From Sideroxydans lithotrophicus (lineage in GTDB: Bacteria; Pseudomonadota; Gammaproteobacteria; Burkholderiales; Gallionellaceae), in assembly GCA_020723185.1 (NCBI GenBank), contig DYJI01000001.1, forward strand, positions 372,001 to 436,000: a DNA stretch of 64,000 bases, given 5' to 3'. Both the position numbers and the translations under genes were made by a program. The notes below the pieces were generated by a model. The model was given only the letters and a program-made list of their open reading frames with translations. It did no database searches and was not told where the DNA came from. Below are positions 14,401 to 23,409 of the stretch, piece by piece. Positions within the stretch are counted from its first letter, which is position 1, and the number at the start of each line of letters is the position of its first letter.

Positions 14401-15159
14401 ATGGAAATCCAGCGCTTTACCCTCTCCAATGCAGCCCTTCCCCTCAAGACCTTGTTCAGCGGCTACCTGCTGGTGGTCGGTCTGGGCCTGTTGTTCGCCG
14501 GCGGGCAGATCATGCTGACCCACGGCATGGCGGACGGCAAAGTCGGCCTGTCGGTCGATGACATCGTCTACAGCTATTACGGCAACCGCGAAGAGGGTTC
14601 CAAGCTGGTGTCCAAGCTCAACGGCTCTATGAAGGACAATGCACCTCCCGACGTGCGCATGGCGATGATCAAATGGGCGGAGACCGGAGCTTCCCCGGAG
14701 GTGTGGGACAACCGGATCTCCATGGACATCGACCAGTATTGCCAGCCCTGCCATGCCAACATTGCGGGCCTGCCCGACCTCAGCAACAAGGATACGATGA
14801 AGAAGCTGCTGGCCGTCGACGAAGGCCAGCCGATGTCCACGCTGACCCGCGTGTCGCACATCCACCTGTTCGGCATCTCGTTCATCTTCTTCTTCGTGGG
14901 CTGGATATTCACCTACTCGACCGGAATCTCGCCGATGAACAAGGCCATCCTGATCTCGGTGCCGTTCGGCTTCCTGATTGTGGACGTGCTGGCCTGGTGG
15001 TTGACCAAGTTCCACCCCGGTTTCGCCTGGTTCGTCATCATTGGCGGTTTCGGCTACAGCCTTGCGGCGGCCGCTATGATCTTCACCTCGCTGTACCAGA
15101 TGTGGATTTTGCCGCTACGCAAGAATCATCCGGTTTATCCGCCCTCCGACGCAACGTGA
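14401..15159 (+). CDS. Integral membrane protein with a CxxCH haem-c motif
   Basis: I do not recognise a named family. The 252-residue protein begins with a transmembrane segment (LFSGYLLVVGLGLLFAGGQIM). A polar domain of about 100 residues follows and contains CQPCH (DIDQYCQPCHANIAGLPDLS, bases 14739-14753), the covalent haem c attachment motif. At least three more hydrophobic helices follow (ISFIFFFVGWIFTYSTGI, ILISVPFGFLIVDVLAWWL, WFVIIGGFGYSLAAAAMIF). If the loop is periplasmic it could be a membrane-anchored mono-haem cytochrome. GGAG at 14391-14394 supports the ATG at 14401; an in-frame ATG at 14389 is the alternative. The stop overlaps the GTG of the dehydrogenase gene, so an electron-transfer partnership is plausible but unproven. 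Confidence 0.6.
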   Translation: MEIQRFTLSNAALPLKTLFSGYLLVVGLGLLFAGGQIMLTHGMADGKVGLSVDDIVYSYYGNREEGSKLVSKLNGSMKDNAPPDVRMAMIKWAETGASPEVWDNRISMDIDQYCQPCHANIAGLPDLSNKDTMKKLLAVDEGQPMSTLTRVSHIHLFGISFIFFFVGWIFTYSTGISPMNKAILISVPFGFLIVDVLAWWLTKFHPGFAWFVIIGGFGYSLAAAAMIFTSLYQMWILPLRKNHPVYPPSDAT

Positions 15160-16565
15160 GTTCTGAGCAGACACTGCTTGCGCGCATCGCCGCCGTCACG
15201 GGCGGCGATGCCGTTTTGACGGGTGAGTCCGCGAGTGCCAACTGCAAAGACTGGCGCGGTCGATATCAGGGCGAAGCGGTCGCGGTCGTCTTCCCCGCCG
15301 ATACGCAGCAAGTATCCGAGGTCGTGAAACTGTGCGCGGCACAACGCATCGCCATCGTGCCGCAGGGCGGCAACACCAGCCTGTGCGGCGCATCGGTGCC
15401 GCTGGCGGACGGCACGCCGCAGATCATCATCAACCTGTCGCGCATGCACCGCATCCGCGAAGTGGATGCCACCAACTACACCATGACGGTGGAAGCGGGC
15501 TGCAAGCTGGCCACACTGTACGAGGCGGCGGAGCAAGCCGACCGATTGTTCCCGCTCGGCCTCACCGCCATCGCGCCGCACTGCGAGATCGGCGGCAACC
15601 TCTCCACCAACGCCGGCGGCATCGGCGTATTGCGCTACGGAAACGCGCGCGATCTGGTTCTGGGTCTGGAAGTCGTACTGCCGGACGGCAATATCTGGCA
15701 TGGCCTGCGCCGCCTGCGCAAGGACAACACCGGCTACGACCTGAAGCATCTGTTCATCGGAGCAGAAGGCACACTGGGCATCATCACCGCCGCAGTGCTC
15801 AAACTGTTCCCGCGTCCGCGCGCCACAGCGACCGCCTGCATCGCCGTGCGCGATCCCGCAGCAGCAGTCGCCCTGCTGGCGAATCTGCGCGCAAGTTGCG
15901 GTGACACCATCAGCGGTTTCGAGCTCATTTCGCGCTCCTGTCTCGAACTGGTGTTCAAGCACATAGACGACACGCACGAACCTTTCGCTGTGCCGCACGA
16001 ATGGCTGGTCATCACCAAGCTGAGCAACGTCCTGCCCGCTCCGTTGGACGATGCCCTGCGCACCGCATTGCAGGATTTCGATGGCGTCATAGCATTCGAG
16101 ATCACCTGTGATGAAGCGCATGCCGAGCGCTGGTGGAAGCTGCGCAAGAACATCGCCGAAGCGCAAAAGGCCGAAGGCATCAGCATCAAGCACGACGTGT
16201 CGGTACCGGTCAGCCGCGTGGCGGATTTCATCGCCGACGCCAGCGCCGCGCTGCGCGCGGAATACGACGGCATCCGCATCGTCGCCTTCGGCCACATGGG
16301 CGACGGCAACATCCACTACAACATCTCCATGCTCGATGCCGCGCAGAACGATGCCTTCATCAAACAGCATGAGCACGACGTCAACCGCATCGTGTATCAA
16401 GTCGTCGCCGCACTGGACGGCAGCATCAGCGCCGAACACGGCCTGGGCCAGCTCAAGCGCGAAGAAGTCACCCACTACAAGAGTGCGCTGGAGCTGCAAC
16501 TGATGCGCGACATCAAACGGACCCTCGACCCGCACGGCCTGATGAATCCCGGCAAGGTGGTGTAA
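15156..16565 (+). CDS. FAD-linked 2-hydroxyacid dehydrogenase (GlcD/D-lactate dehydrogenase family)
   Basis: Flavoenzyme of the PCMH-type FAD-binding family that oxidises D-2-hydroxyacids such as D-lactate, glycolate or D-2-hydroxyglutarate. The 469-residue protein has the FAD domain (VVFPADTQQVSEVVKLCA, IVPQGGNTSLCGAS, EIGGNLSTNAGGIGVLRYGN, LKHLFIGAEGTLGIIT) and a C-terminal cap with metal/substrate histidines in AFGHMGDGNIHYNIS and the motif SAEHGLGQLKREE. The start is GTG 15156, sharing GTGA with the preceding stop. The overlap with a gene for a haem-motif membrane protein suggests electrons may go to the respiratory chain through it. The exact substrate cannot be read from sequence. Confidence 0.85.
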   Translation: MSSEQTLLARIAAVTGGDAVLTGESASANCKDWRGRYQGEAVAVVFPADTQQVSEVVKLCAAQRIAIVPQGGNTSLCGASVPLADGTPQIIINLSRMHRIREVDATNYTMTVEAGCKLATLYEAAEQADRLFPLGLTAIAPHCEIGGNLSTNAGGIGVLRYGNARDLVLGLEVVLPDGNIWHGLRRLRKDNTGYDLKHLFIGAEGTLGIITAAVLKLFPRPRATATACIAVRDPAAAVALLANLRASCGDTISGFELISRSCLELVFKHIDDTHEPFAVPHEWLVITKLSNVLPAPLDDALRTALQDFDGVIAFEITCDEAHAERWWKLRKNIAEAQKAEGISIKHDVSVPVSRVADFIADASAALRAEYDGIRIVAFGHMGDGNIHYNISMLDAAQNDAFIKQHEHDVNRIVYQVVAALDGSISAEHGLGQLKREEVTHYKSALELQLMRDIKRTLDPHGLMNPGKVV

Positions 16566-16598
16566 GCTCCCGCCCTCGAAACACCCACGGAGGCAACG

Positions 16599-17423
16599 AT
16601 GGCGAACCAACCCGACATCACCAACATGGCCCTGTTCTGCGATTTCGAGAACGTGGCGCTGGGCGTGCGCGATGCCAAATACGCGCAATTCGACATAAAG
16701 AAAGTGCTGGAACGCTTGCTGCTGAAGGGCGGCATCGTGGTCAAGAAAGCCTATTGCGACTGGGAGCGCTACAAGGAATTCAAGGCGCCCATGCATGAAG
16801 CCTCGTTTGAACTGATCGAGATCCCGCACGTAAGACAAAGCGGAAAGAACTCCGCCGACATCCGTCTGGTCGTGGATGCGCTCGACCTCTGCTACACCAA
16901 GGCTCACATTGACACCTTTGTCATCATCAGCGGCGATTCCGATTTCTCGCCGCTGGTCTCCAAGCTGCGCGAAAACAACAAATATGTGATCGGCATCGGC
17001 GTGAAGGATTCGACATCGGACCTGCTCAGCGCCAATTGCGACGAATTCATCTTCTACGACGACCTGGTACGTGTGCAGGAGGCCAAGAAAAAGCAGGCTG
17101 CCAGGAAGGCGCCGGCCAAGGCGAAAGCGGAAACGGCCAAACCCGCTGCCGCGAAGAGTGAAGACGACAAGAAACAGGAGGCCATGGATTTCCTGGTCGA
17201 GACCGTCGAAGGCCTGATCTCTGAACGCGGCTCGGACGAAAAACTCTGGTACTCGATGGTCAAACCCACCATGCAACGCCGCAAGCCCGGCTTCAACGAA
17301 TCCTATTATGGCTACCGCTCTTTCAAGGAATTGATGGAGGATGCCCAGAGGCACAAACTGGTGGCGTTGGTGAAAGATGAAAAATCGGGGCAATACATGA
17401 TACGCATGCCGACGACGGAATGA
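16599..17423 (+). CDS. NYN-domain (DUF88-like) protein with C-terminal OST-HTH/LOTUS domain
   Basis: Predicted RNA-directed protein. The N-terminal NYN nuclease-like domain (residues about 9-155) has the acidic motifs FCDFENV, SADIRLVVDALDL and IISGDSDFSPLV, matching the PIN-like metal-binding carboxylates. A basic, Ala/Lys-rich linker (residues about 160-195) joins it to a C-terminal domain of about 75 residues (FLVETVEGLISERGSDEKLWYSMVKPTM..., GYRSFKELMEDAQRHKLVAL) that fits OST-HTH/LOTUS, an RNA/protein-binding winged helix. No substrate is known from context. A good Shine-Dalgarno (GGAGG) precedes the ATG. Confidence 0.85.
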   Translation: MANQPDITNMALFCDFENVALGVRDAKYAQFDIKKVLERLLLKGGIVVKKAYCDWERYKEFKAPMHEASFELIEIPHVRQSGKNSADIRLVVDALDLCYTKAHIDTFVIISGDSDFSPLVSKLRENNKYVIGIGVKDSTSDLLSANCDEFIFYDDLVRVQEAKKKQAARKAPAKAKAETAKPAAAKSEDDKKQEAMDFLVETVEGLISERGSDEKLWYSMVKPTMQRRKPGFNESYYGYRSFKELMEDAQRHKLVALVKDEKSGQYMIRMPTTE

Positions 17424-17478
17424 CTGGCTGCATTAATCCTGGCCACGTCATCACGCAAACCCGAAACGGCTCGAATGC

Positions 17479-17484
17479 TATAAT
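17479..17484 (+). promoter_or_regulatory. -10 element for argS
   Basis: A perfect TATAAT 28 nt before the argS ATG, inside the 88-base gap after the NYN gene. No clear -35 was found. Confidence 0.45.
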
Positions 17485-17511
17485 CCGCGCCTCTTTTGAA
17501 GGCGTGCCGCA

Positions 17512-19188
17512 ATGTCCGTAGTCCTGAATTTCAGATCCCATCTTTCCGAATTGTTCGCGCAGGCGTTACGCGAGGTGTCGCCGGAGTCGGGCGACACCGC
17601 CATCCTCATCGAGCGGCCCAAGCAGGCCGCGCACGGTGATTACGCCTGCAACCTGGCGATGCAACTGGCCAAGCCGCTACGTAAGCCGCCGCGAGACATT
17701 GCCAATGCGCTGATTGCGGCCTTGCCCAGGACAGAATTCATCGAAAAGGTGGAGATTGCGGGCGCGGGTTTCATCAATGTGTTCCTGACTACGACGGCGA
17801 AACAGGCAGTGGTGAACAGCGTGCTGACGGCGGGCGCGGGTTACGGCCATGTGCATGTCGGACAGGGGCGCAAGGTGGGCGTGGAGTTCGTTTCGGCCAA
17901 CCCGACCGGGCCGCTGCATGTCGGCCACGGGCGCGGCGCGGCGGTGGGCGATTGCCTGTGCAATGTGCTGCATGCGGCGGGCTGGAACGTGACGCGCGAG
18001 TTCTACTACAACGACGCGGGCGTGCAGATCGACAACCTGACCTTGTCGGTGCAACTGCGCTGCAAGGGCATCACGCCGAACGATCCTTCCTGGCCGGATT
18101 CCGGTTATCGCGGCGATTACATCCAGGATGTGGCGGATGCCTACATGGCGAAGGAGGCCGTGGAGGCGGACGACCAGCACATCACCGGCAAGGGCGATGC
18201 CGACGACAAGGAGGCGATCCGCCACTTTGCGGTGGCCTATCTGCGCCGCGAACAGGATTTGGACCTGCGCGCCTTCCAGGTGGAGTTCGATGTGTTCTCG
18301 CTGGAGTCGGCGCTGTATACAGAGGGCAAGGTCGAAGCGACGGTGCAGAGGCTGATCGCCAGCGGCCACACCTACGAACAGGACGACGCGTTGTGGTTGC
18401 GCACCACCGATTTCGGCGACGATAAAGACCGCGTGATGCGCAAGAGCGACGGCGGCTACACCTATTTCGTGCCGGATGTGGCCTACCACCTGGAGAAATG
18501 GAAGCGCGGTTTCGTGCGCGTGATCAACGAGCAGGGCTCCGACCACCATTCCACCATCACCCGCGTGCGCGCCGGTCTGCAGGCGCTGGATGCGGGCATC
18601 CCGCAAGGGTGGCCGGACTATGTGCTGCACCAGATGGTGACCGTGCTGAAGAACGGCGAAGAGGTGAAGATATCCAAGCGCGCGGGCAGCTATGTGACGC
18701 TGCGTGACCTGATCGACGAGGTGGGCTGCGATGCCACGCGCTACTTCCTCGCCGCTCGCTCGCCTGATTCGCAGCTGGTGTTCGATATCGATCTGGCCAA
18801 GTCGCAGAGCAACGACAACCCGGTGTATTACATCCAGTACGCGCATGCCCGTATCAGCACGGTGCTGAACCAGTGGGGCGGCGACAAGCAGGCCTTGCAC
18901 GCGGCCGACCTGTCGGTGCTGGACAGCGACTACGAGAAGGTGTTGCTGCAGAAGATGATCGATTTCCCCACGGTGATCGAGACGGCCGCGAACGATCTGG
19001 CACCGCACCAGATTGCGGTCTACCTGAAGGACTTTGCCGCTGATTTTCACAGCTATTACAATGCGTCGCGCTTCCTGGTCGATGACGAGCGGCTAAAGCT
19101 GGCAAGGCTGGCATTGATCGCCGCCATCGCGCAGGTGCTACGGAACGGATTGTCGCTGCTCGGTGTCTCAGCGCCCGAGCAAATGTAA
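17512..19188 (+). CDS. argS: Arginyl-tRNA synthetase
   Basis: Class I synthetase charging tRNA-Arg. The 558-residue protein has the N-terminal Arg-N domain ([23 protein letters not shown]), the HIGH-type motif as HVGH in [20 protein letters not shown], a KMSKS-like KISKR ([20 protein letters not shown]), and the C-terminal DALR anticodon-binding domain ([15 protein letters not shown]...). The start at ATG 17512 gives the usual N-terminus. It lies upstream of a SPOR gene and dsbA, a common betaproteobacterial order. A tRNA-Arg(CCG) gene is present elsewhere in the window. Confidence 0.96.
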   Translation: MSVVLNFRSHLSELFAQALREVSPESGDTAILIERPKQAAHGDYACNLAMQLAKPLRKPPRDIANALIAALPRTEFIEKVEIAGAGFINVFLTTTAKQAVVNSVLTAGAGYGHVHVGQGRKVGVEFVSANPTGPLHVGHGRGAAVGDCLCNVLHAAGWNVTREFYYNDAGVQIDNLTLSVQLRCKGITPNDPSWPDSGYRGDYIQDVADAYMAKEAVEADDQHITGKGDADDKEAIRHFAVAYLRREQDLDLRAFQVEFDVFSLESALYTEGKVEATVQRLIASGHTYEQDDALWLRTTDFGDDKDRVMRKSDGGYTYFVPDVAYHLEKWKRGFVRVINEQGSDHHSTITRVRAGLQALDAGIPQGWPDYVLHQMVTVLKNGEEVKISKRAGSYVTLRDLIDEVGCDATRYFLAARSPDSQLVFDIDLAKSQSNDNPVYYIQYAHARISTVLNQWGGDKQALHAADLSVLDSDYEKVLLQKMIDFPTVIETAANDLAPHQIAVYLKDFAADFHSYYNASRFLVDDERLKLARLALIAAIAQVLRNGLSLLGVSAPEQM

Positions 19189-19228
19189 CCAGGGTTGATA
19201 GAAGCGCCCATCTCACTAAAGGAACAAC

Positions 19229-19789
19229 ATGGCTTCTGCAGGCGGACCACAGAAATCCAAGGCGCTCGCTTCGCTGATCATCGGCATGGTGATCGGCGTC
19301 TCCATCGCGGGCATCGTCGCTTGGTACATGGTCAAGAAGAATCCGGCCACCTTCAGCCAGCCCTCGGTGGCGCGCGAAGTGCCTAAACCGGTGCCGCAGA
19401 TCGTGGTACCGCAACCGAAGCCGGTCGAGCCGGCAGATCAGGCTGCGCAGCCGCAGTATGAGTTCTACAAGGTGTTGCCGGATAAATCAGAAGGCACAAC
19501 TGCCGCCAAGCCATCGCCTGTCGCCAAGCCGCAACCCAAAGTGCCGGTGGATGCCACACCCTATCTGGTGCAGGCTGGCTCGTTCCAGAACGTTGAAGAC
19601 GCGGAGAAACTCAAGGCACGCCTGGCGCTGGGCGGTTTCGAGGCCAGTATCGTCAGTGTTACCCTCCCCGAAAAAGGGGTGTGGCATCGTGTCCGCCTTG
19701 GCCCGTTCGCGGGGCTGGCTGCTGCGAACGCCACCATCGCCAGTCTTAAAACGAACGGCGTCACCGCGACAGCAGTGCGCGCCCAATAA
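19229..19789 (+). CDS. SPOR-domain cell-division protein, FtsN-like
   Basis: Bitopic inner-membrane protein of 186 residues. It has a short cytoplasmic N-terminus, one transmembrane helix (ASLIIGMVIGVSIAGIVAWYM, residues about 14-34), a Pro-rich periplasmic linker, and a C-terminal SPOR domain (YLVQAGSFQNVEDAEKLKAR...VRLGPFAGLAAANATIASLK). SPOR domains bind denuded glycan strands at the septum. The architecture is that of FtsN, though shorter than the enterobacterial protein, so I do not assign the symbol. Position after argS and before dsbA fits many betaproteobacteria. Confidence 0.85.
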   Translation: MASAGGPQKSKALASLIIGMVIGVSIAGIVAWYMVKKNPATFSQPSVAREVPKPVPQIVVPQPKPVEPADQAAQPQYEFYKVLPDKSEGTTAAKPSPVAKPQPKVPVDATPYLVQAGSFQNVEDAEKLKARLALGGFEASIVSVTLPEKGVWHRVRLGPFAGLAAANATIASLKTNGVTATAVRAQ

Positions 19790-19804
19790 CCACAGGAGAA
19801 GGAT

Positions 19805-20431
19805 ATGACCCTCATGCGTAAACTGATCGTGGGATTGCTGATGTTGTGTGCGGTGCAGGTACAGGCCGAAGTGATGGCGGGCCGCGACTACAAGGTGCTG
19901 AAACCGGCCCAGCCGACATCCAGCGGCAGCAAGGTTGAGGTGCTGGAATTCTTCTTCTACGGCTGTTCGCACTGCTTCCATCTGCACGGCCCGTTCAGCA
20001 GCTGGGAGAAGACCATGCCCAAGGACGTCGACCTGCAATACGTGCCGGTCATCTTCCGCGATTCCTGGGAGCCGATGGCACGCACCTTCTATGCGCTTGA
20101 AGCGATGGGCGTGCGTGACAAGCTGCACAACGATTTGTTCGAGGCCTGGAACGTGTTCGGCACCGACTTGAGCGACCAGGAGAAGATCTCCGCCTTCGTC
20201 GCCAAGCGCGGTGTCGATCGCAGCAAGTTCGATGCGGCCTACAACTCCTTCACACTCGCCGGCAAAGTCGCGCGCAGCAACCAGCTGGTGCGCAGCTACG
20301 GTGTGCGCGGCACGCCGACCATCGCTGTGGACGGCAAGTACATCATCACCGGACTGGAGCCGGCCGACACCATCCGCGTACTGAACGAAGTCATCAAGAT
20401 CGCCCGCAAGGAACGCAGCAAGAACAAATGA
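19805..20431 (+). CDS. dsbA: Thiol:disulfide interchange protein DsbA
   Basis: Periplasmic oxidase that introduces disulfides into exported proteins. The 208-residue protein has a signal peptide (LIVGLLMLCAVQVQA, cleavage after about residue 21) and a thioredoxin fold with the redox pair C54-S-H-C57 in FFFYGCSHCFHLHG. The cis-proline loop is GVRGTPTIAVDGKY. The active site reads CSHC where CPHC is the usual enterobacterial form; residues between the cysteines set the redox potential, so the strength of oxidation may differ. AGGAGAAGGAT just before the ATG supports this start. The stop overlaps the next gene (ATGA). Confidence 0.93.
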   Translation: MTLMRKLIVGLLMLCAVQVQAEVMAGRDYKVLKPAQPTSSGSKVEVLEFFFYGCSHCFHLHGPFSSWEKTMPKDVDLQYVPVIFRDSWEPMARTFYALEAMGVRDKLHNDLFEAWNVFGTDLSDQEKISAFVAKRGVDRSKFDAAYNSFTLAGKVARSNQLVRSYGVRGTPTIAVDGKYIITGLEPADTIRVLNEVIKIARKERSKNK

Positions 20432-21186
20432 AGGTAGTCATCTCCGGCGCGTCGAGCGGCATCGGTCTGGCCCTCGCGCACCATTATCTGCAGCGCGGCG
20501 CGACCGTCGCCGTCTTCGCCCGGCGCGGCGAGCTGCTGCAGGAACTCTCCATGCAGTACCCCGGCAAGGTCTTCCCCTACGCGCTGGATGTGTGCGTTGC
20601 GGCCGCCATCAGCGCGGCGGCAGATGATTTCATGGCGCGCAGCGGCGTGCCGGACATCGTGATCGCCAACGCGGGCGTGAGCATCGGCACCCTGACCCGT
20701 CATGCCGAAGACAGCGATGTGTTCAGGCATGTGATGGAGATCAATGTGCTGGGTGCGGTGCACACCTTTCAGCCCTTCATCGCAAAGATGCGCGAAGCGC
20801 GTCACGGCCGACTTGTGGGCATCGCCAGCGTGGCTGGTTTCCGCGGCCTGCCCGGTGCGGGTGCGTATTCCGCCTCCAAGGCGGCGCTGATCTCGTACAT
20901 GGAATCGTTGCGGTTGGAGATGCACGGCAGCGGTGTCAAAGTCGTGACCATCTGCCCCGGTTACATCCGCACTCCGATGACCGACATCAACCCCTATCCC
21001 ATGCCGTTCATGCTGGAAGTGGACGATGCGGCACGGCGCTTCGCGCGAGTGATCGAACGCGGCTGTTCGTTCAAGGTGGTGCCCTGGCAGATGGCCATCG
21101 TCGGGCGGATGATGAAATTGTTGCCGAACTGGTTGTATGACCGCCTTTTCGCCAAAGCGCCGCACAAGCCGCGCGCGCAAGGCTGA
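20428..21186 (+). CDS. Short-chain dehydrogenase/reductase
   Basis: NAD(P)-dependent oxidoreductase of the classical SDR family, 252 residues. The cofactor motif is SGASSGIGLA (residues 6-15), NAG is at 81-83, and the catalytic set is Ser134, Tyr147 and Lys151 (AYSASKAAL). The C-terminal part has a hydrophobic/amphipathic tail (MKLLPNWLYDRLF), so membrane association is possible. It is translationally coupled to dsbA upstream and to the RquA-like gene downstream through ATGA and TGATG overlaps. The substrate is unknown; a role in lipid or quinone metabolism with its neighbour is only a guess. Confidence 0.85.
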   Translation: MKVVISGASSGIGLALAHHYLQRGATVAVFARRGELLQELSMQYPGKVFPYALDVCVAAAISAAADDFMARSGVPDIVIANAGVSIGTLTRHAEDSDVFRHVMEINVLGAVHTFQPFIAKMREARHGRLVGIASVAGFRGLPGAGAYSASKAALISYMESLRLEMHGSGVKVVTICPGYIRTPMTDINPYPMPFMLEVDDAARRFARVIERGCSFKVVPWQMAIVGRMMKLLPNWLYDRLFAKAPHKPRAQG

Positions 21187-21911
21187 TGGCGATCTACCGG
21201 CGATTCATCAAGGGCGGCGTGCCGGAATATCTCGCGCGCCATTACTGGTGGGCCTATCTGTGGGACAGGAGCCTGTGGTTCTTCGACCATCAGCCGGTCA
21301 TCAATGCCATCCTGTTCGGTCAGTACGAGAAGCTGTTGCGCAAGACGCTGCATCATGTCGACGCTCGCTCGGGTGCGCGCCTTCTGCAGTTGACCTGTGT
21401 CTACGGCAAGCTGACACCTGCGCTGTTCCGCAATGCTGACAACGAGGTGCACCTGTGCGATGTGGCGAGCGGCCAGCTGGCGCTGGCGCACCGCAAGACT
21501 CAGGGCATCGCGCGGCGCATCCACCTGTCGCGCATGAACGCCGAGACGCTGGCCTACGCCAGCGACGCCTTCGACCAGATCATCCTGTTCTTCCTGTTCC
21601 ATGAGCTGCCGGCCGAGGCGCGGCAGCGTGTCTACGACGAGATGGCGCGCGTGCTGAAGCCGGGCGGGTCGGTATTGATCACGGAATACGCGGCGACGCC
21701 GCAGCATCATCCGCTGTACCGCTTTCCGCTCACGCGCTGGATACTGGGTACGCTGGAGCCGTTCCTGCCGGGGTTCTGGCAGGAGGATGTGACGGCAAAA
21801 CTGGATGAGGCGCTACATAAACAAGGCAAGCGTCTGGCGGGAGCGCCGCACGAAGAGCATTGCTTCGGTGGCTTCTACCGGGTGATGCGTTTTGAGATTG
21901 CGGCTGACTAG
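21186..21911 (+). CDS. rquA: RquA-like methyltransferase-fold protein (candidate rhodoquinone biosynthesis)
   Basis: The 241-residue protein has a Rossmann methyltransferase fold but an atypical motif [14 protein letters not shown] replaces the usual acidic/glycine-rich GxGxG loop. The N-terminal stretch [29 protein letters not shown] and the CVYG loop match what I know of RquA, the enzyme that converts ubiquinone to rhodoquinone. Motif II-like LCDVAS and a post-I region [13 protein letters not shown] follow. If correct, the cell can make a low-potential quinone suited to fumarate reduction or reverse electron flow. The call rests on motif memory, and a distinct paralogue is the main alternative. 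The stop codon TAG at 21909-21911 overlaps the gatB stop on the other strand within CTAG. Confidence 0.6.
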   Translation: MAIYRRFIKGGVPEYLARHYWWAYLWDRSLWFFDHQPVINAILFGQYEKLLRKTLHHVDARSGARLLQLTCVYGKLTPALFRNADNEVHLCDVASGQLALAHRKTQGIARRIHLSRMNAETLAYASDAFDQIILFFLFHELPAEARQRVYDEMARVLKPGGSVLITEYAATPQHHPLYRFPLTRWILGTLEPFLPGFWQEDVTAKLDEALHKQGKRLAGAPHEEHCFGGFYRVMRFEIAAD

Positions 21912-23407
21912 CCTGCCAGCTTTGCTTTCAGGATTTCGTTCAGTTGCGCCGGGTTGGCCTGGCCCTTGCTGGCCTTCATGGCCTGGCCGACGAAGAAGCC
22001 GAACAGCTTGTCCTTGCCAGAACGATACTCAGCGACCTTGTCGGTGTTCGCCGCCATGATCTCGTCCACGATCTTCTCGATTGCACCGGAATCTGAGACC
22101 TGTTTCAAGCCCATTTGCTCGATAAGCAGGTCAACATTAGTAGTGTCTTGGGCGGTCCAAAGCGCACTGAAGAGTTTCTTTGCCCCGGCATTTGAGATTG
22201 TTGAATCAGTAATTCGCGAAATTAGCTTCCCTAGGCTTTCCGCAGGCACTCGAATTGCGTCACGCCCAGGAACTCCATCTCTAACTTCGCTTGCAGCAGG
22301 TTCGCCATTTTCATCTTTTGCGCCCTCAGTCATGAAACGGCGGACATCATTAATCACCCAATTCGCAGCGAGTTTTGGCTGATTGCATGCTTGAGCTGTC
22401 GCTTCAAAATATTCTGCAATGCCCTTACTTTGCGTCAGTACGTTTGCGTCGTAAGCAGACAACCCCAAGTCGCGGACATAGCGTTCTTGTTTTGTGTGCG
22501 GCAGCTCGGGCAGCGTCGCGGCTACCTGCTGTTTCCACTCCTCGCTGATCTCCAGCGGCAACAGGTCGGGATCGGGGAAATAGCGGTAGTCGTGCGCGTC
22601 TTCCTTGGTGCGCATCACGCGCGTCTCGCCGGTGTCCGGGTCGAACAGCACGGTGGCTTGCTGGATGCTGCCGCCGTCTTCCAGCACTGCGATCTGGTGC
22701 TGCACTTCGTAGTTGATCGCCTGCTCCAGAAAGCGGAAGGAGTTGAGGTTCTTGATCTCGCGGCGCGTGCCGAACGGCGTGCCGGGTTTATGCACCGACA
22801 CATTGGCATCGCAGCGGAACGACCCTTCCTGCATGTTGCCGTCGCAGATGCCGATCCACTGCACCAGCGTGTGCAATGTCTTGGCATAGGCCACGGCCTC
22901 TGCGGCAGAGCGCATGTCAGGTTCGGACACGATCTCCAGTAGCGGTGTACCGGCACGGTTGAGGTCGATGCCGGTCATGCCGTGGAAATCCTCATGCAGC
23001 GACTTGCCGGCATCCTCTTCCAGATGCGCGCGCGTGAGGCGCACCACCTTCTCGTACGCAGGCTGCTTGCCCTGCGCCGGCACCTGTATGGTCAGCGCGC
23101 CTTGCCCGACCACCGGCAGCTCGAACTGGCTGATCTGGTAGCCCTTGGGCAGGTCGGGGTAGAAGTAGTTCTTGCGTGCGAACACCGAACGCGGGGCGAT
23201 GTGCGCGCCGGTGGCGAGACCGAACTTGATGGCGCGTTCGACCGCGCCCTTGTTCAACACTGGCAACACGCCGGGCAGCGCCAGGCTCACTGCATCGGCT
23301 TGCGTGTTCGGCTCTGCGCCGAACGCAGTCGATGCGCCGCAGAAGATCTTGGATTGGGTCGAAAGCTGCACGTGCACTTCCAGACCGATGACGATTTCCC
23401 AGCTCAT
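21908..23407 (-). CDS. gatB: Aspartyl/glutamyl-tRNA amidotransferase subunit B
   Basis: GatB activates and amidates Asp-tRNA(Asn)/Glu-tRNA(Gln) in the GatCAB complex. The 499-residue protein begins [20 protein letters not shown], has the family signature [15 protein letters not shown], the metal/catalytic region [28 protein letters not shown], and the C-terminal YqeY-type tail [25 protein letters not shown]. It is slightly long: the tail domain has an insert ([20 protein letters not shown]) after [10 protein letters not shown]. The DNA encoding about bases 22090-22500 is clearly AT-richer than both flanks and uses different codons, suggesting a recombined patch. A much longer open frame upstream overlaps gatA and is not real. 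Confidence 0.93.
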   Translation of the reverse strand: MSWEIVIGLEVHVQLSTQSKIFCGASTAFGAEPNTQADAVSLALPGVLPVLNKGAVERAIKFGLATGAHIAPRSVFARKNYFYPDLPKGYQISQFELPVVGQGALTIQVPAQGKQPAYEKVVRLTRAHLEEDAGKSLHEDFHGMTGIDLNRAGTPLLEIVSEPDMRSAAEAVAYAKTLHTLVQWIGICDGNMQEGSFRCDANVSVHKPGTPFGTRREIKNLNSFRFLEQAINYEVQHQIAVLEDGGSIQQATVLFDPDTGETRVMRTKEDAHDYRYFPDPDLLPLEISEEWKQQVAATLPELPHTKQERYVRDLGLSAYDANVLTQSKGIAEYFEATAQACNQPKLAANWVINDVRRFMTEGAKDENGEPAASEVRDGVPGRDAIRVPAESLGKLISRITDSTISNAGAKKLFSALWTAQDTTNVDLLIEQMGLKQVSDSGAIEKIVDEIMAANTDKVAEYRSGKDKLFGFFVGQAMKASKGQANPAQLNEILKAKLAG

Positions 23408-23409
23408 GT

